DNA from: Bifidobacterium pongonis
GTDB taxonomy: Bacteria; Actinomycetota; Actinomycetes; Actinomycetales; Bifidobacteriaceae
Reading direction: 5' to 3'
Assembly: GCF_019331805.1 (NCBI RefSeq)
Contig: NZ_JAHBBE010000019.1
Span: forward strand, 1-50,683
Length of the DNA: 50,683 bases
A program made the translations under genes and the position numbers. A model generated the notes under the pieces. It did not search any database. It had not been told where the DNA came from and saw only the letters and a list, made by a program, of their open reading frames with translations. The stretch's first letter is position 1. Every line of letters begins with the position of its first letter. Positions 27,626 to 34,928 of the stretch are shown in pieces.

Positions 27626-27688
27626 CGGAAATGCTCCTTGTGATACGCGACGATGATGGGTTCAGCGTCAACGGTATGAGCCGCCGAC

Positions 27689-27741
27689 CGATTTTTCCAC
27701 CACATGTCACGATTTTCTTGACATGGGCAAGACCGTAAGAT
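27689..27741 (+). promoter_or_regulatory. Divergent control region with CGATTTT direct repeats
   Basis: CGATTTTTC at 27689 and CGATTTTCTTG at 27710-27720 stand 21 bases apart, two helical turns, on the same face. The 11-mer recurs exactly at 29642-29652 before the peptide gene. TAAGAT at 27736-27741 could be the -10 of the response-regulator gene. A response-regulator binding site is inferred. Confidence 0.45.
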
Positions 27742-27764
27742 GCCGCCGGTGTACCATGACTGGC

Positions 27765-28412
27765 ATGGGGGATGACACTATCGGTATCGCATTGGTCGAC
27801 AACGACATTTGGTCGGCGAGCATGCTTTCGCAATGGATCGAACAGGCGTCGGCCGACTTCCGGATGCGATGGTGCACCCACTCCAGCGCGGACGCCCTGC
27901 ACCGCTGTCTGTTCGATCGGAACGTGCCGGATGTGCTCATTGTGGATATGGCGTTGAACGATATCAGCGGCGATGTGGTCTGCAAGCGCATACGGCGGCG
28001 AAATGGCGATATCGGGTTGCTATGCATCACGGCTTATCCCACGGAACGCTATGAGCGGGACGCCATCGAAGCCGGCGCCCAGGGATTGCTGTCGAAGGAA
28101 CGTCTGGTGCGGGACCTGCCCGCGGCGATCGTCCGTGCGGCTCGGGGAATGCCCATGGATGACCGGTTCATGGATGCCGCCGCCGCACATGAGATGCTGC
28201 AACGCGGGGAAACCATGCGCACCATGCTGAGCGATCGCGAGCGTGACGTGCTGCGACGGTATATGCGCGGGGACACCACGGCTCAGATTGCGCTGGCATT
28301 GCACGTCAGCCCCAACACGGTGTTCACCTATATCCATCGCATATTGAGGAAACTACACGTTTCCACAAGAAATGAGGCCATGGCCGTATGCAGGAAATAC
28401 GATCTGGTATAG
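27765..28412 (+). CDS. LuxR/NarL-type response regulator
   Basis: A 215-residue two-component regulator. The receiver (about residues 5-120) has acidic residues in ALVDNDIW, the phosphoacceptor Asp in VLIVDMALNDISGD, and the conserved Lys in GLLSKERLV. The C-terminal helix-turn-helix is LuxR-type (LSDRERDVLRRYMRGDTTAQ then SPNTVFTYIHRILRKL). The start is unsure: in-frame ATGs at 27723, 27756 and 27765 all lack a Shine-Dalgarno site, and a -10-like TAAGAT at 27736 would give a nearly leaderless mRNA. It overlaps the kinase gene by 25 bases. It probably controls the flanking secreted-protein genes. Confidence 0.88.
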   Translation: MGDDTIGIALVDNDIWSASMLSQWIEQASADFRMRWCTHSSADALHRCLFDRNVPDVLIVDMALNDISGDVVCKRIRRRNGDIGLLCITAYPTERYERDAIEAGAQGLLSKERLVRDLPAAIVRAARGMPMDDRFMDAAAAHEMLQRGETMRTMLSDRERDVLRRYMRGDTTAQIALALHVSPNTVFTYIHRILRKLHVSTRNEAMAVCRKYDLV

Positions 28413-29575
28413 CAACGGTGCGCTCGCGGTTCGCCGGCAAAGCAGCGTCGAAATCATATGACGATGCGCTTGCCCTTGTGACGAGGGTTCTGTTCATGGG
28501 GCTGTTGATTGTCCTCATTGTGGACGAATGCGCGTTTCGGGCGGTCGAACCGGACAAGATCAGCCATGCGGTGTTCAGCGTCTGCGAAGCGGTTGTGCTG
28601 CTGATCGCGGCGTGGAACCCCACGGTGGGGAGTTGGCTGATTGTGATGTTCAGCCAGGCGGGCGGTCTGTTTGCGTTCGGCGCATCATCGGTGGTGCTGT
28701 TCGCCTGTCTGCTGGGAGTGGCGGTATTGGGATTCCGCGCGTTCGCGCAGGGGTGCGCGGCGACGGTGATATGCGTCTGCGAATACATCATGGTGAATTC
28801 GATTGATGGAAAACACCTGGTGCCGGTGAATGTCGCGCTGTTCGCCATGACCGTGTTCGTCTGCGCGCTCGCCGGTGCGCTGCTACGCCGTTCGCTTCGC
28901 GATCTGACGGTGGTCCGGCATCTGGCCAACCGTAGGAAGCAGGAGCGTTTGGCGCTCACCTTGCATAACGAGACCTGCAACGACGTGGCCTACATCATCC
29001 GCCGCATCGATGAGATCCGCGGAGCCTCGCGGTCGATGGGTGATCATGATATGGCGGAACTGCGGTCGGTTCTGGAAAACGTATTGAGGCAGACACGGTC
29101 CGTGGTGTCCATCATGGCGAACGACGCCGACGGCGATACGGTGATAGGCGGGCGAGGGGCAGTCGCTGCCGATCACGCGCTTCATGGAAGGGAACGTCAG
29201 CTGCGTTCGATCGCGACGAAATACGAGGAGCGTCTGCAGCGTTTGGGATTCGAAGGCGAGACCATCACCGACATCCAGGACGGCGGAATCATGACGGACA
29301 GCGACTATGCGCTGATTTCCGCCATGTTGAGCGAATTGTTCTCGGATATCGTCAAACACGCCGATCCGGAAGGCGGGTATTTCGTCACCATCGGTCTGAC
29401 CTCGGCTCGATTCTCCCTCTCGGCGTGCGACAAGCCTTCCGAGAAGGAATCCGCTGCAGTACCGACGAAGATGGGTCTGCAACGTTATGCCGATCAAATC
29501 AAGTCCCGTGGCGGAACGATTGATATCCGTTCGTCGAAGGAGCGATGGGTCGTGGACATCGACCTGCCGTTGTAG
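28388..29575 (+). CDS. Sensor histidine kinase (HisKA_3 type)
   Basis: A 395-residue membrane kinase, partner of the preceding regulator (25-base overlap; regulator first, kinase second). The N-terminal half has about five to six hydrophobic segments (residues 35-165), with hardly any extracellular domain, as in kinases that sense peptides or membrane state. The dimerisation/phosphorylation helix has ERLALTLHNETCNDVAYIIRRI; the His in LHNE is the phosphoacceptor. The ATPase region has LSELFSDIVKHADPEGGY, where the usual N-box Asn is Asp, and MGLQRYADQIKSRGGTIDI for the G-box area, so the ATP site is divergent. The start at 28388 has no clear site and is probably coupled. Confidence 0.85.
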   Translation: MQEIRSGIATVRSRFAGKAASKSYDDALALVTRVLFMGLLIVLIVDECAFRAVEPDKISHAVFSVCEAVVLLIAAWNPTVGSWLIVMFSQAGGLFAFGASSVVLFACLLGVAVLGFRAFAQGCAATVICVCEYIMVNSIDGKHLVPVNVALFAMTVFVCALAGALLRRSLRDLTVVRHLANRRKQERLALTLHNETCNDVAYIIRRIDEIRGASRSMGDHDMAELRSVLENVLRQTRSVVSIMANDADGDTVIGGRGAVAADHALHGRERQLRSIATKYEERLQRLGFEGETITDIQDGGIMTDSDYALISAMLSELFSDIVKHADPEGGYFVTIGLTSARFSLSACDKPSEKESAAVPTKMGLQRYADQIKSRGGTIDIRSSKERWVVDIDLPL

Positions 29576-29637
29576 TGCGTGGTCGCATTTTGAGTCTGTT
29601 GCGCGTCTGTGACGGAGAAACCCCGTCTTCTCATCCA

Positions 29638-29666
29638 TTGTCGATTTTCTTGGGAATGCCTATAAT
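29638..29666 (+). promoter_or_regulatory. Promoter of the secreted-peptide operon with CGATTTTCTTG
   Basis: TTGTCG (29638-29643), 17-base spacer, TATAAT (29661-29666). The spacer contains CGATTTTCTTG (29642-29652), identical to the site before the response regulator, placed where a bound regulator would overlap RNA polymerase. Confidence 0.6.
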
Positions 29667-29710
29667 CTCTTAAGGTCTCCTTAATGGGGGCGGAGCTTGA
29701 TAGGGGGAGT

Positions 29711-29938
29711 ATGCGTCAGAAATTGTTGGCAGTGGTCGTTGCTGTAGCCATGCTGTTGGGGATGGGCGTTGCTGCGCCTGCGGCATCGGCGAATCCTTTG
29801 TATGATTACGCGATACGTGTACTTAACTCACGAAACGAGTGTGAGCAGACATTGAAGAGGATTCGCCGTACATTGGTTTGGGGCGCGTGCGTGACCGCTC
29901 CCGTTGGCGTTACCTATTTGATTGGCGTACGCAAGTAG
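29711..29938 (+). CDS. Secreted cationic peptide precursor (bacteriocin- or pheromone-like)
   Basis: A 75-residue precursor. Residues 1-27 are a Sec signal peptide: MRQK, a long hydrophobic core, and APAASA before the cut. The predicted mature peptide is 48 residues starting NPLYDYAIRVL, with net charge about +5. It has two cysteines (mature positions 17 and 33) that could form a disulfide, a basic middle (QTLKRIRRTL), a hydrophobic end (TAPVGVTYLIG) and a VRK tail. This is the profile of a Sec-exported antimicrobial peptide or signal; no family is recognised. The ATG at 29711 follows AGGGGGA; an ATG at 29684 has a weaker site. It is ten bases before a small acidic-protein gene, with its own promoter, and right after a two-component system. 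Confidence 0.7.
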   Translation: MRQKLLAVVVAVAMLLGMGVAAPAASANPLYDYAIRVLNSRNECEQTLKRIRRTLVWGACVTAPVGVTYLIGVRK

Positions 29939-29948
29939 AGGTGTTGTT

Positions 29949-30209
29949 ATGTTTGATTCCCAAAAACAACAATTGGAAGCGTTCAATCAGGCTTTGCAGG
30001 CCATGCAGTCGGTAAACGCGGAGGATTCGCCGTATGCTCATGCCTACATGGACAATCTGCTGGGGCTTGTGGAACGGTACAGGTCGGGCGAGATGGAGTG
30101 CGGCGAGCTTCTCGAACAGGCCATGATCGATATGGTTTCTTTTCAGCAGTTCCTTGATATGCGGGTGACCATGCTGGAAAGGCGTCAGGATCCGCCGGTT
30201 GCTTGGTGA
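29949..30209 (+). CDS. Small cytoplasmic protein coupled to the peptide gene (possible immunity protein)
   Basis: An 86-residue, acidic, mostly helical protein without signal or membrane segment; it begins MFDSQKQQLEAFNQALQAMQ and has a central YMDNLLGLVERYRSGEMECGELLEQAM. No family is recognised. The start at 29949 is 10 bases after the stop of the cationic peptide precursor and has AGAGGTG upstream, so the two are co-translated. Size, charge and position resemble immunity proteins of class II bacteriocins; this is inference from context only. Confidence 0.65.
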   Translation: MFDSQKQQLEAFNQALQAMQSVNAEDSPYAHAYMDNLLGLVERYRSGEMECGELLEQAMIDMVSFQQFLDMRVTMLERRQDPPVAW

Positions 30210-30235
30210 TCGGTTCGTTTCCGGAGATGCTATGT

Positions 30236-30274
30236 ATGCCGCATGCGGTCGCAGACGTCGACCTGCCGTTGTGA
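30236..30274 (+). pseudogene. Possible remnant of a second histidine kinase end
   Basis: The 15 bases TCGACCTGCCGTTGT at 30258-30272 are identical to the last codons of the kinase at 29559-29573. In this frame they read VADVDLPL and stop, like the kinase end VDIDLPL. The stretch may be the residue of a deleted paralogous kinase gene. It is short, so chance cannot be excluded. Confidence 0.25.
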
Positions 30275-30292
30275 TCGTTCCGCGGGAACGGC

Positions 30293-31102
30293 TCAGGCTC
30301 GTGCGGACAGCGTCAACGGCAGCAGGCACTCGGTCTCCTGCTTCGGATCATGCTCCGAAGGGTCGAGGAAGCCTTTCCACTCGTTTTCCGGGAAGATGAT
30401 GTCGGACAGGCTGATCCACTGTTCCAGCAGGTTCATCGAATCGTCGCCCAGCCAGCGGTATTGCAAGCCGTCCATGGCGCTCATCGCCAGGGTGTACAGG
30501 TCGTAGAAGCGATCCTCGGTCATGCTGGGCGGCATCAGCCAGTTCATCGAACGAATCATCTCCCACTGGCGCATATGACGTCCGATGAAGAAACTGTGCG
30601 CTGGGTGGGAAGGGCTCAATGCTTCGCCGTTCAGCACCGAATACAGTTGCACGAGTTCCGGGCGTTGCAGGTTGTACAGCACGATGTTCAGACAATAGCG
30701 CGGGTAGCAGTAGACGCGGTGTCCGTCCGCGTCCACGAATCCCGCGGTCACCGCATTGTATTCGTCCGCATCCGGAGTGTCGTAGCATTCGGACAGCACC
30801 ATGTTGAGCAGGTCGTCCTTCGAGGAGATGTAATGGTAGAGCGCGGCTTCGGTGATGCCCAACTCGTTGGCGATGCCTTGCAACGACATACCCCAGAATC
30901 CCTTGATGGCGATGACTTTGACGGCCGCCTGCAGGATTTGCCGGTGACGTTCCTCCGGACTCATGCGTTTGCGCCTGACGAAGGTTTTGTCGCCCAACGT
31001 GTCCCTGGCCGTGGTCACATTGCTTTTGGAGGCTTCGGCACGCGATGCTGCGGGCCATGTACTTTGATCGTTCACAAAACCATCCCATGCCGCAACGCCC
31101 AT
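30293..31102 (-). CDS. TetR family transcriptional regulator
   Basis: A 269-residue regulator. The DNA-binding domain lies unusually far in (about residues 55-105) after a 50-residue polar N-terminal extension: RHRQILQAAVKVIAIKGFWG then SLQGIANELGITEAALYHYISSKDDLL is the TetR helix-turn-helix. The C-terminal ligand domain is not assignable; it is rich in Trp, Tyr and Met. The ATG at 31102 follows AAGGAGC. It lies downstream of and co-directional with the GH94 phosphorylase gene, and a perfect 34-bp palindrome upstream of that gene is its likely operator. It may alternatively act on other sugar genes. Confidence 0.85.
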   Translation of the reverse strand: MGVAAWDGFVNDQSTWPAASRAEASKSNVTTARDTLGDKTFVRRKRMSPEERHRQILQAAVKVIAIKGFWGMSLQGIANELGITEAALYHYISSKDDLLNMVLSECYDTPDADEYNAVTAGFVDADGHRVYCYPRYCLNIVLYNLQRPELVQLYSVLNGEALSPSHPAHSFFIGRHMRQWEMIRSMNWLMPPSMTEDRFYDLYTLAMSAMDGLQYRWLGDDSMNLLEQWISLSDIIFPENEWKGFLDPSEHDPKQETECLLPLTLSARA

Positions 31103-31237
31103 ACTTGCTCCTTGATTCCGTGCGATCGTGTGTTTCCGGGCCTGTGTGTTTTTTTGAGGGGCTGCCCGAAAACACTCCCATGATATTAGGGGATGTTGAT
31201 GGTCTTGCGTTCCAAGCAAGGAAAATAAGTCGTTCGT

Positions 31238-31272
31238 GCGGGGAAGCCGGTCATATTGCCGGTCTTCCCCGC
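31238..31272 (-). terminator. Terminator after the GH94 gene
   Basis: GCGGGGAAGCCGG (31238-31250) pairs with CCGGTCTTCCCCGC (31259-31272) with a one-base bulge. It lies just past the stop on the minus strand and separates the phosphorylase from the tetR gene. Confidence 0.65.
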
Positions 31273-31284
31273 ATACGAAATATG

Positions 31285-33786
31285 TCAGAACGTGACTTCG
31301 ACCTCGACCACGTCGTTGCCGGCGGCGGGCGGCACCACATTGCCGTCGATGCGCTCGCCGTTCACGCTGACGGAACGCTCGCCGGTGCGCTTCATGCCGA
31401 TACGGTAGGTCGTGCCGCGGAACACGCGGGTCACCGTAAGATCGGTGAATTCGGCCGGCAGATGCGGTTCGACCGCCAGGCCGTCAAGCGTCGGGCGCAC
31501 GCCCAGCAGGTACTGCGAGACGTCCACAAAGGTCCAGGCGGCGGTGCCGGTCAGCCAGGAGTTCTTGCCCTCGCCCGGGGTGGCGGCTTCGGGGCCTGCG
31601 ACCATCTGGCAGTACACGTACGGTTCCACCTTGCGCACGTCGGACTTGTCTTCCATGTACGCGGGGCAGTTGCGCTTGTATACGGCGAATGCCTCGTCGT
31701 CGTTGCCGGCCAGGGCGTTGGCGATGGAGATCCACGGGTTGTTATGGCAGAAGATGCCGCCGTTCTCCTTGTAACCGCGCGGGTAGGAGGAGATTTCGCC
31801 CAGTTCGATGCGGTAGGTGGAATAGGCGGGGGCGAGGATGGCGGTGCCCCAGTCGCAGGTCAGCTTGTTCTTGACGGATTCGAGAGCCTGCTTCGCCTTG
31901 CCGTCGTCCAGACCGATGCCCGCCATGACGCACATGCCTTGCGGCTCGATGTAGATCTGGCCTTCGGTGTCTTCATGCGTGCCGACCTTGCGGGAGTAGG
32001 CGTCGTAGGCGCGCAGGAACCATTCGCCGTCCCAGCCGGCGGTTTTCACCGCTTCGTCCACCGCGTTGATCTCGGCGCGTATGGTGGCCGTTTCCGCCGC
32101 CGTCTGTGCGCCGGTCATGCCGGAGGCTTCGCCGTAATGTTCGATGATGTCGGCGTACTGGCCGCCGTACAGTACGAACATGCCGCCGATGAACACGGAT
32201 TCGGCGACGCCGGTGTCGTTGTTCTCAACGGTTTGGAAGCTTTCGCCCGGGGTGTCGGAGAAGCAGTTGAGGTTCAGGCAGTCGTTCCAGTCGGCGCGGC
32301 CGATCAGCGGCAGGCCGTGGGGACCCTTATGCGTGATGGTGAAGTTCACCGAACGGCGCAGATGCTCGAGCAGCGGGACTTCGGAGCCTTCCACGTTGTT
32401 GAATGGCACGGGCTCGGTGAGGATGCTCGTGTCGCCGGTTTCGGCGAGATAGGCGTAGGTGCCGGCGACCAGCCACAGCGGATCGTCGTTGAAGCCGCCG
32501 CCAATGTCGGCGTTGCCTTTCTTGGTGAGCGGCTGGTACTGGTGCCAGGCGGAACCGTCCTCCATCTGGGTGGAGGCGATGTCGATGATGCGCTGGCGTG
32601 CGCGCTGCGGAACCAGGTGCACGAAGCCGAGCAGATCCTGGTTGGAATCGCGGAAGCCCATGCCGCGGCCCATGCCGGACTCGTAGTAGGAGGCGGAACG
32701 GGACATGTTGAAGGTGACCATGCACTGGTACTGGTGCCAGATGTTGACCATGCGGTCGAGCTTTTCGTCGCCGGATTCGACGCTGTAGGTGCTCAGCAGT
32801 TCGGTCCAGTAGGCGTTCAGCTCGCTCAGCGCGGCTTCGACCTGTTCCACGGTGGCGAAGCGGCGGAACAGCTCGTGCGCCGGCTTCTTGTTGATGATGC
32901 CGACCTTGGCGGGATCGTTGGGGTCCTCCCACTTCTGATCTTTGGCGACTTCGATGTAGCCCAGCACGAAGACCAGCGACTTGGTTTCGCCGGGCTGTAG
33001 TTCCAGGCGCACGCGGTTGGCGGCGATCGGGAACCAGCCGTGCGCCACGGAATCGTGCGCCTTGCCCTCGGCGATGACCTGCGGGGTGTCCCAGCCGTTG
33101 AACTGGCCGAGGAATTCGTCGCGGCTGGTGTCGAAACCGATCACGGGGGAGTTCACCGCGAAGAAGGCGTAATGGTTGCGACGTTCCTTGAACTCGGTCT
33201 TGTGGTACAGCAGCGTGGCGTCGCTTTCGCGTTCGATCTCGACTTCGCCGGTGGACAGGTTGCGCTGGAAGTTCGAGGAATCGTCGACGGCGTTCCACAG
33301 GCACCATTCCACGGAGGCGGTGGCGTCGATGACGACGGGTGCGTCGGTGGTGTTGGTCACGTCGAGACGGTTGATTTCGGCGTTGGTGTGCAGCGGCACG
33401 AAGGCGGTGAGCTTGGATTCGATGCCTCTCTTGGACGATTCGAACACGGTGTAGCCGATGCCCTGACGGCAGCGGTAGGAGTCGAGCGGGGTCTTGGTCG
33501 GCAGGAAGGTCGGGGACCAGGTTTCGAGGGGCTTGGCGTCGGCGTCGGCGGAGTCCATCAGGCTCAGGTAGTAGCAGCGCGATCCGTTGTCGCCCGGAAC
33601 GTTGTTGTAACGGTAGCGGGTGATGCGGCGCAGCTTGGCGTCCTTGTAGAAGGAGTAACCGCCGCCGGTGTTGGAGATCAGGGAGAAGAAGTCCTCGTTG
33701 CCGAGGTAGTTGATCCACGGCAGCGGGGTTGCAGGAGTCTCGATCACGTATTCCTTGGCGGCATCGTCGAAATGACCGTAGCGCAT
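31285..33786 (-). CDS. GH94 cellobiose phosphorylase-like enzyme
   Basis: Phosphorolyses a beta-glucoside disaccharide (cellobiose most likely) to glucose 1-phosphate and glucose in the cytoplasm. The 833-residue protein begins MRYGHFDDAAKEYVIETPATPLPWINYLG, the typical GH94 start. It has the N-terminal beta-sandwich (GGYSFYKDAKLRRITRYRYN), the alpha6/alpha6 barrel with RDSNQDLLGFVHL, the catalytic region GRADWNDCLNLN (general acid Asp) and the C-terminal VEPHLPAEFTDLTVTRVFRGTTY. The ATG at 33786 follows AAAGGAC; a longer start at 33837 lacks a site. No permease is adjacent. The perfect palindrome at 33867-33900 lies upstream, and tetR follows. Confidence 0.9.
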   Translation of the reverse strand: MRYGHFDDAAKEYVIETPATPLPWINYLGNEDFFSLISNTGGGYSFYKDAKLRRITRYRYNNVPGDNGSRCYYLSLMDSADADAKPLETWSPTFLPTKTPLDSYRCRQGIGYTVFESSKRGIESKLTAFVPLHTNAEINRLDVTNTTDAPVVIDATASVEWCLWNAVDDSSNFQRNLSTGEVEIERESDATLLYHKTEFKERRNHYAFFAVNSPVIGFDTSRDEFLGQFNGWDTPQVIAEGKAHDSVAHGWFPIAANRVRLELQPGETKSLVFVLGYIEVAKDQKWEDPNDPAKVGIINKKPAHELFRRFATVEQVEAALSELNAYWTELLSTYSVESGDEKLDRMVNIWHQYQCMVTFNMSRSASYYESGMGRGMGFRDSNQDLLGFVHLVPQRARQRIIDIASTQMEDGSAWHQYQPLTKKGNADIGGGFNDDPLWLVAGTYAYLAETGDTSILTEPVPFNNVEGSEVPLLEHLRRSVNFTITHKGPHGLPLIGRADWNDCLNLNCFSDTPGESFQTVENNDTGVAESVFIGGMFVLYGGQYADIIEHYGEASGMTGAQTAAETATIRAEINAVDEAVKTAGWDGEWFLRAYDAYSRKVGTHEDTEGQIYIEPQGMCVMAGIGLDDGKAKQALESVKNKLTCDWGTAILAPAYSTYRIELGEISSYPRGYKENGGIFCHNNPWISIANALAGNDDEAFAVYKRNCPAYMEDKSDVRKVEPYVYCQMVAGPEAATPGEGKNSWLTGTAAWTFVDVSQYLLGVRPTLDGLAVEPHLPAEFTDLTVTRVFRGTTYRIGMKRTGERSVSVNGERIDGNVVPPAAGNDVVEVEVTF

Positions 33787-33866
33787 GGGTGTCCTTTCAT
33801 CGGTGAAATGACGCGGGTGGGACGTATACTGATTCATATTCGTCCATTCGTCTTACTAAATAGGAT

Positions 33867-33900
33867 AGCACGTTATTTATAAAGTTATAAATAACGTGCT
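33867..33900. promoter_or_regulatory. Perfect 34-bp palindromic operator upstream of GH94
   Basis: AGCACGTTATTTATAA (33867-33882), AG, and the exact complement (33885-33900). It is AT-rich and lies 81 bases before the GH94 start, overlapping TATAA words that can serve as -10. Its form fits a TetR-type operator, and a tetR gene is the downstream neighbour. It could also form an RNA hairpin. Confidence 0.6.
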
Positions 33901-33975
33901 GCAAGCGTGTTGCCGCAACGTCTCATCGGCGTGATGCCGTCAATATTCCGCGGTCGGGATATACTTCCACCTGTT

Positions 33976-34049
33976 GCCCTCGTAGCTCAGTCGGTTAGAG
34001 CAGCACCCTTATAAGGTGTTTGTCCTGGGTTCAAGTCCCAGCGAGGGCA
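33976..34049 (+). tRNA. ileU: tRNA-Ile with UAU anticodon
   Basis: Complete cloverleaf of 74 bases: acceptor GCCCTCG/CGAGGGC, D stem GCTC/GAGC, anticodon stem GCACC/GGTGT with loop CTTATAA (anticodon TAT at 34010-34012), T arm CTGGG-TTCAAGT-CCCAG and discriminator A. CCA is not encoded. TAT reads AUA directly, instead of the common CAU anticodon changed to lysidine by TilS. A possible -10 is TATACT at 33960-33965. Confidence 0.93.
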
Positions 34050-34056
34050 CAGCAGA

Positions 34057-34085
34057 GAACCCGCCGAAGCCGGCGGGTTCCTCCA
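34057..34085 (+). terminator. Terminator after the tRNA gene
   Basis: GAACCCGCCG (34057-34066) pairs with CGGCGGGTTC (34071-34080), loop AAGC, followed by CTCCATATT. Confidence 0.75.
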
Positions 34086-34236
34086 TATTCCAACCATTTT
34101 CCGGTGAGGGAGAATCGTGTAATCGGATCATGTGAATCAGCTGTCGGCATAGAAAGACGCAGATGGGTTTTCGTAGATTGTCTGTGTAGGATAGAGCTCT
34201 GTACGAGACTATTCCAAATATGCAATCGGAGGGGGC

Positions 34237-34854
34237 ATGAGCAATGGGCAAAACGGCAATGACCGGTCGCAAGGCGGCGATTTCCAAGGGGATGCGCATG
34301 GGCCTGAAAACAGGACTGACCGGCCGGGTGGTTCGTCGGCAGGCGCCGGCGGTTCCGACCTCGGGAGAATTGCAGGCGATGGCCTGGAACAGAACCGGGA
34401 ACGCGATCCGAAAGGCGTTGGAGACGCAGCGCTAGGGCATCGTGTTTCGATGACGCACATGGAAGTGACATCGGGACCGCTTCCTCCAGCTGCGGAACTC
34501 GAACGTTATGAAAGGATTCTCCCCGGTGCTGCGGATCGAATCCTCGCCATGGCGGAGCAATCATTGCAATCCGAAATCGAAGGGCAACGTGATATCCGCA
34601 GAATATACGCCGAGGACAGAAAGGCGGAAAACTGGTGCTTGAAATTCACCAGTGCCGTGTTCTCGCTGCTGATCGTGATGATATTCATCGTCACGGTGAT
34701 TCTGTGGGCTTTGGGCATGAAAGCACAGGCGATGCTCAGTGTGGCATGCTTTATCGGCTGCTTGCTTCCGCGCGTCATTGATGCGATTAAAGGTCGCAAG
34801 ACCGGTGACAATATGGCGCCGCCGTTCACTGGAGAGGATCCCTCCGCCGAATAG
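34237..34854 (+). CDS. DUF2335 membrane protein
   Basis: A 205-residue protein with a low-complexity N-terminus (Gly/Asp/Asn-rich to about residue 70). The DUF2335 core follows: SGPLPPAAELERYERILPGAADRILAMAEQ then the helix QSEIEGQRDIRRI. Two adjacent hydrophobic segments (about 137-160 and 163-180) give a hairpin in the membrane. The function of DUF2335 is unknown; members are frequent in accessory DNA, and this one stands directly behind a tRNA gene, a usual insertion place, though no integrase is present. The ATG at 34237 follows GGAGGGG. Confidence 0.8.
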   Translation: MSNGQNGNDRSQGGDFQGDAHGPENRTDRPGGSSAGAGGSDLGRIAGDGLEQNRERDPKGVGDAALGHRVSMTHMEVTSGPLPPAAELERYERILPGAADRILAMAEQSLQSEIEGQRDIRRIYAEDRKAENWCLKFTSAVFSLLIVMIFIVTVILWALGMKAQAMLSVACFIGCLLPRVIDAIKGRKTGDNMAPPFTGEDPSAE

Positions 34855-34928
34855 CCGCTGGCATCGTTGCGGCGTTTCCGCTCATCCGAATGACGGTACG
34901 TGTTCGAAGGGCGCCCATTTTCCGCATG

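Noticed and set aside
31045..33000. 651-codon plus-strand frame opposite the GH94 gene
   Set aside because: It mirrors the phosphorylase and shows only Gly/Val/Ala/His-rich sequence.
34244..34435. Basic 63-residue frame overlapping the DUF2335 start
   Set aside because: Its ATG lies inside the DUF2335 gene without its own site, and the DUF2335 frame explains the region.
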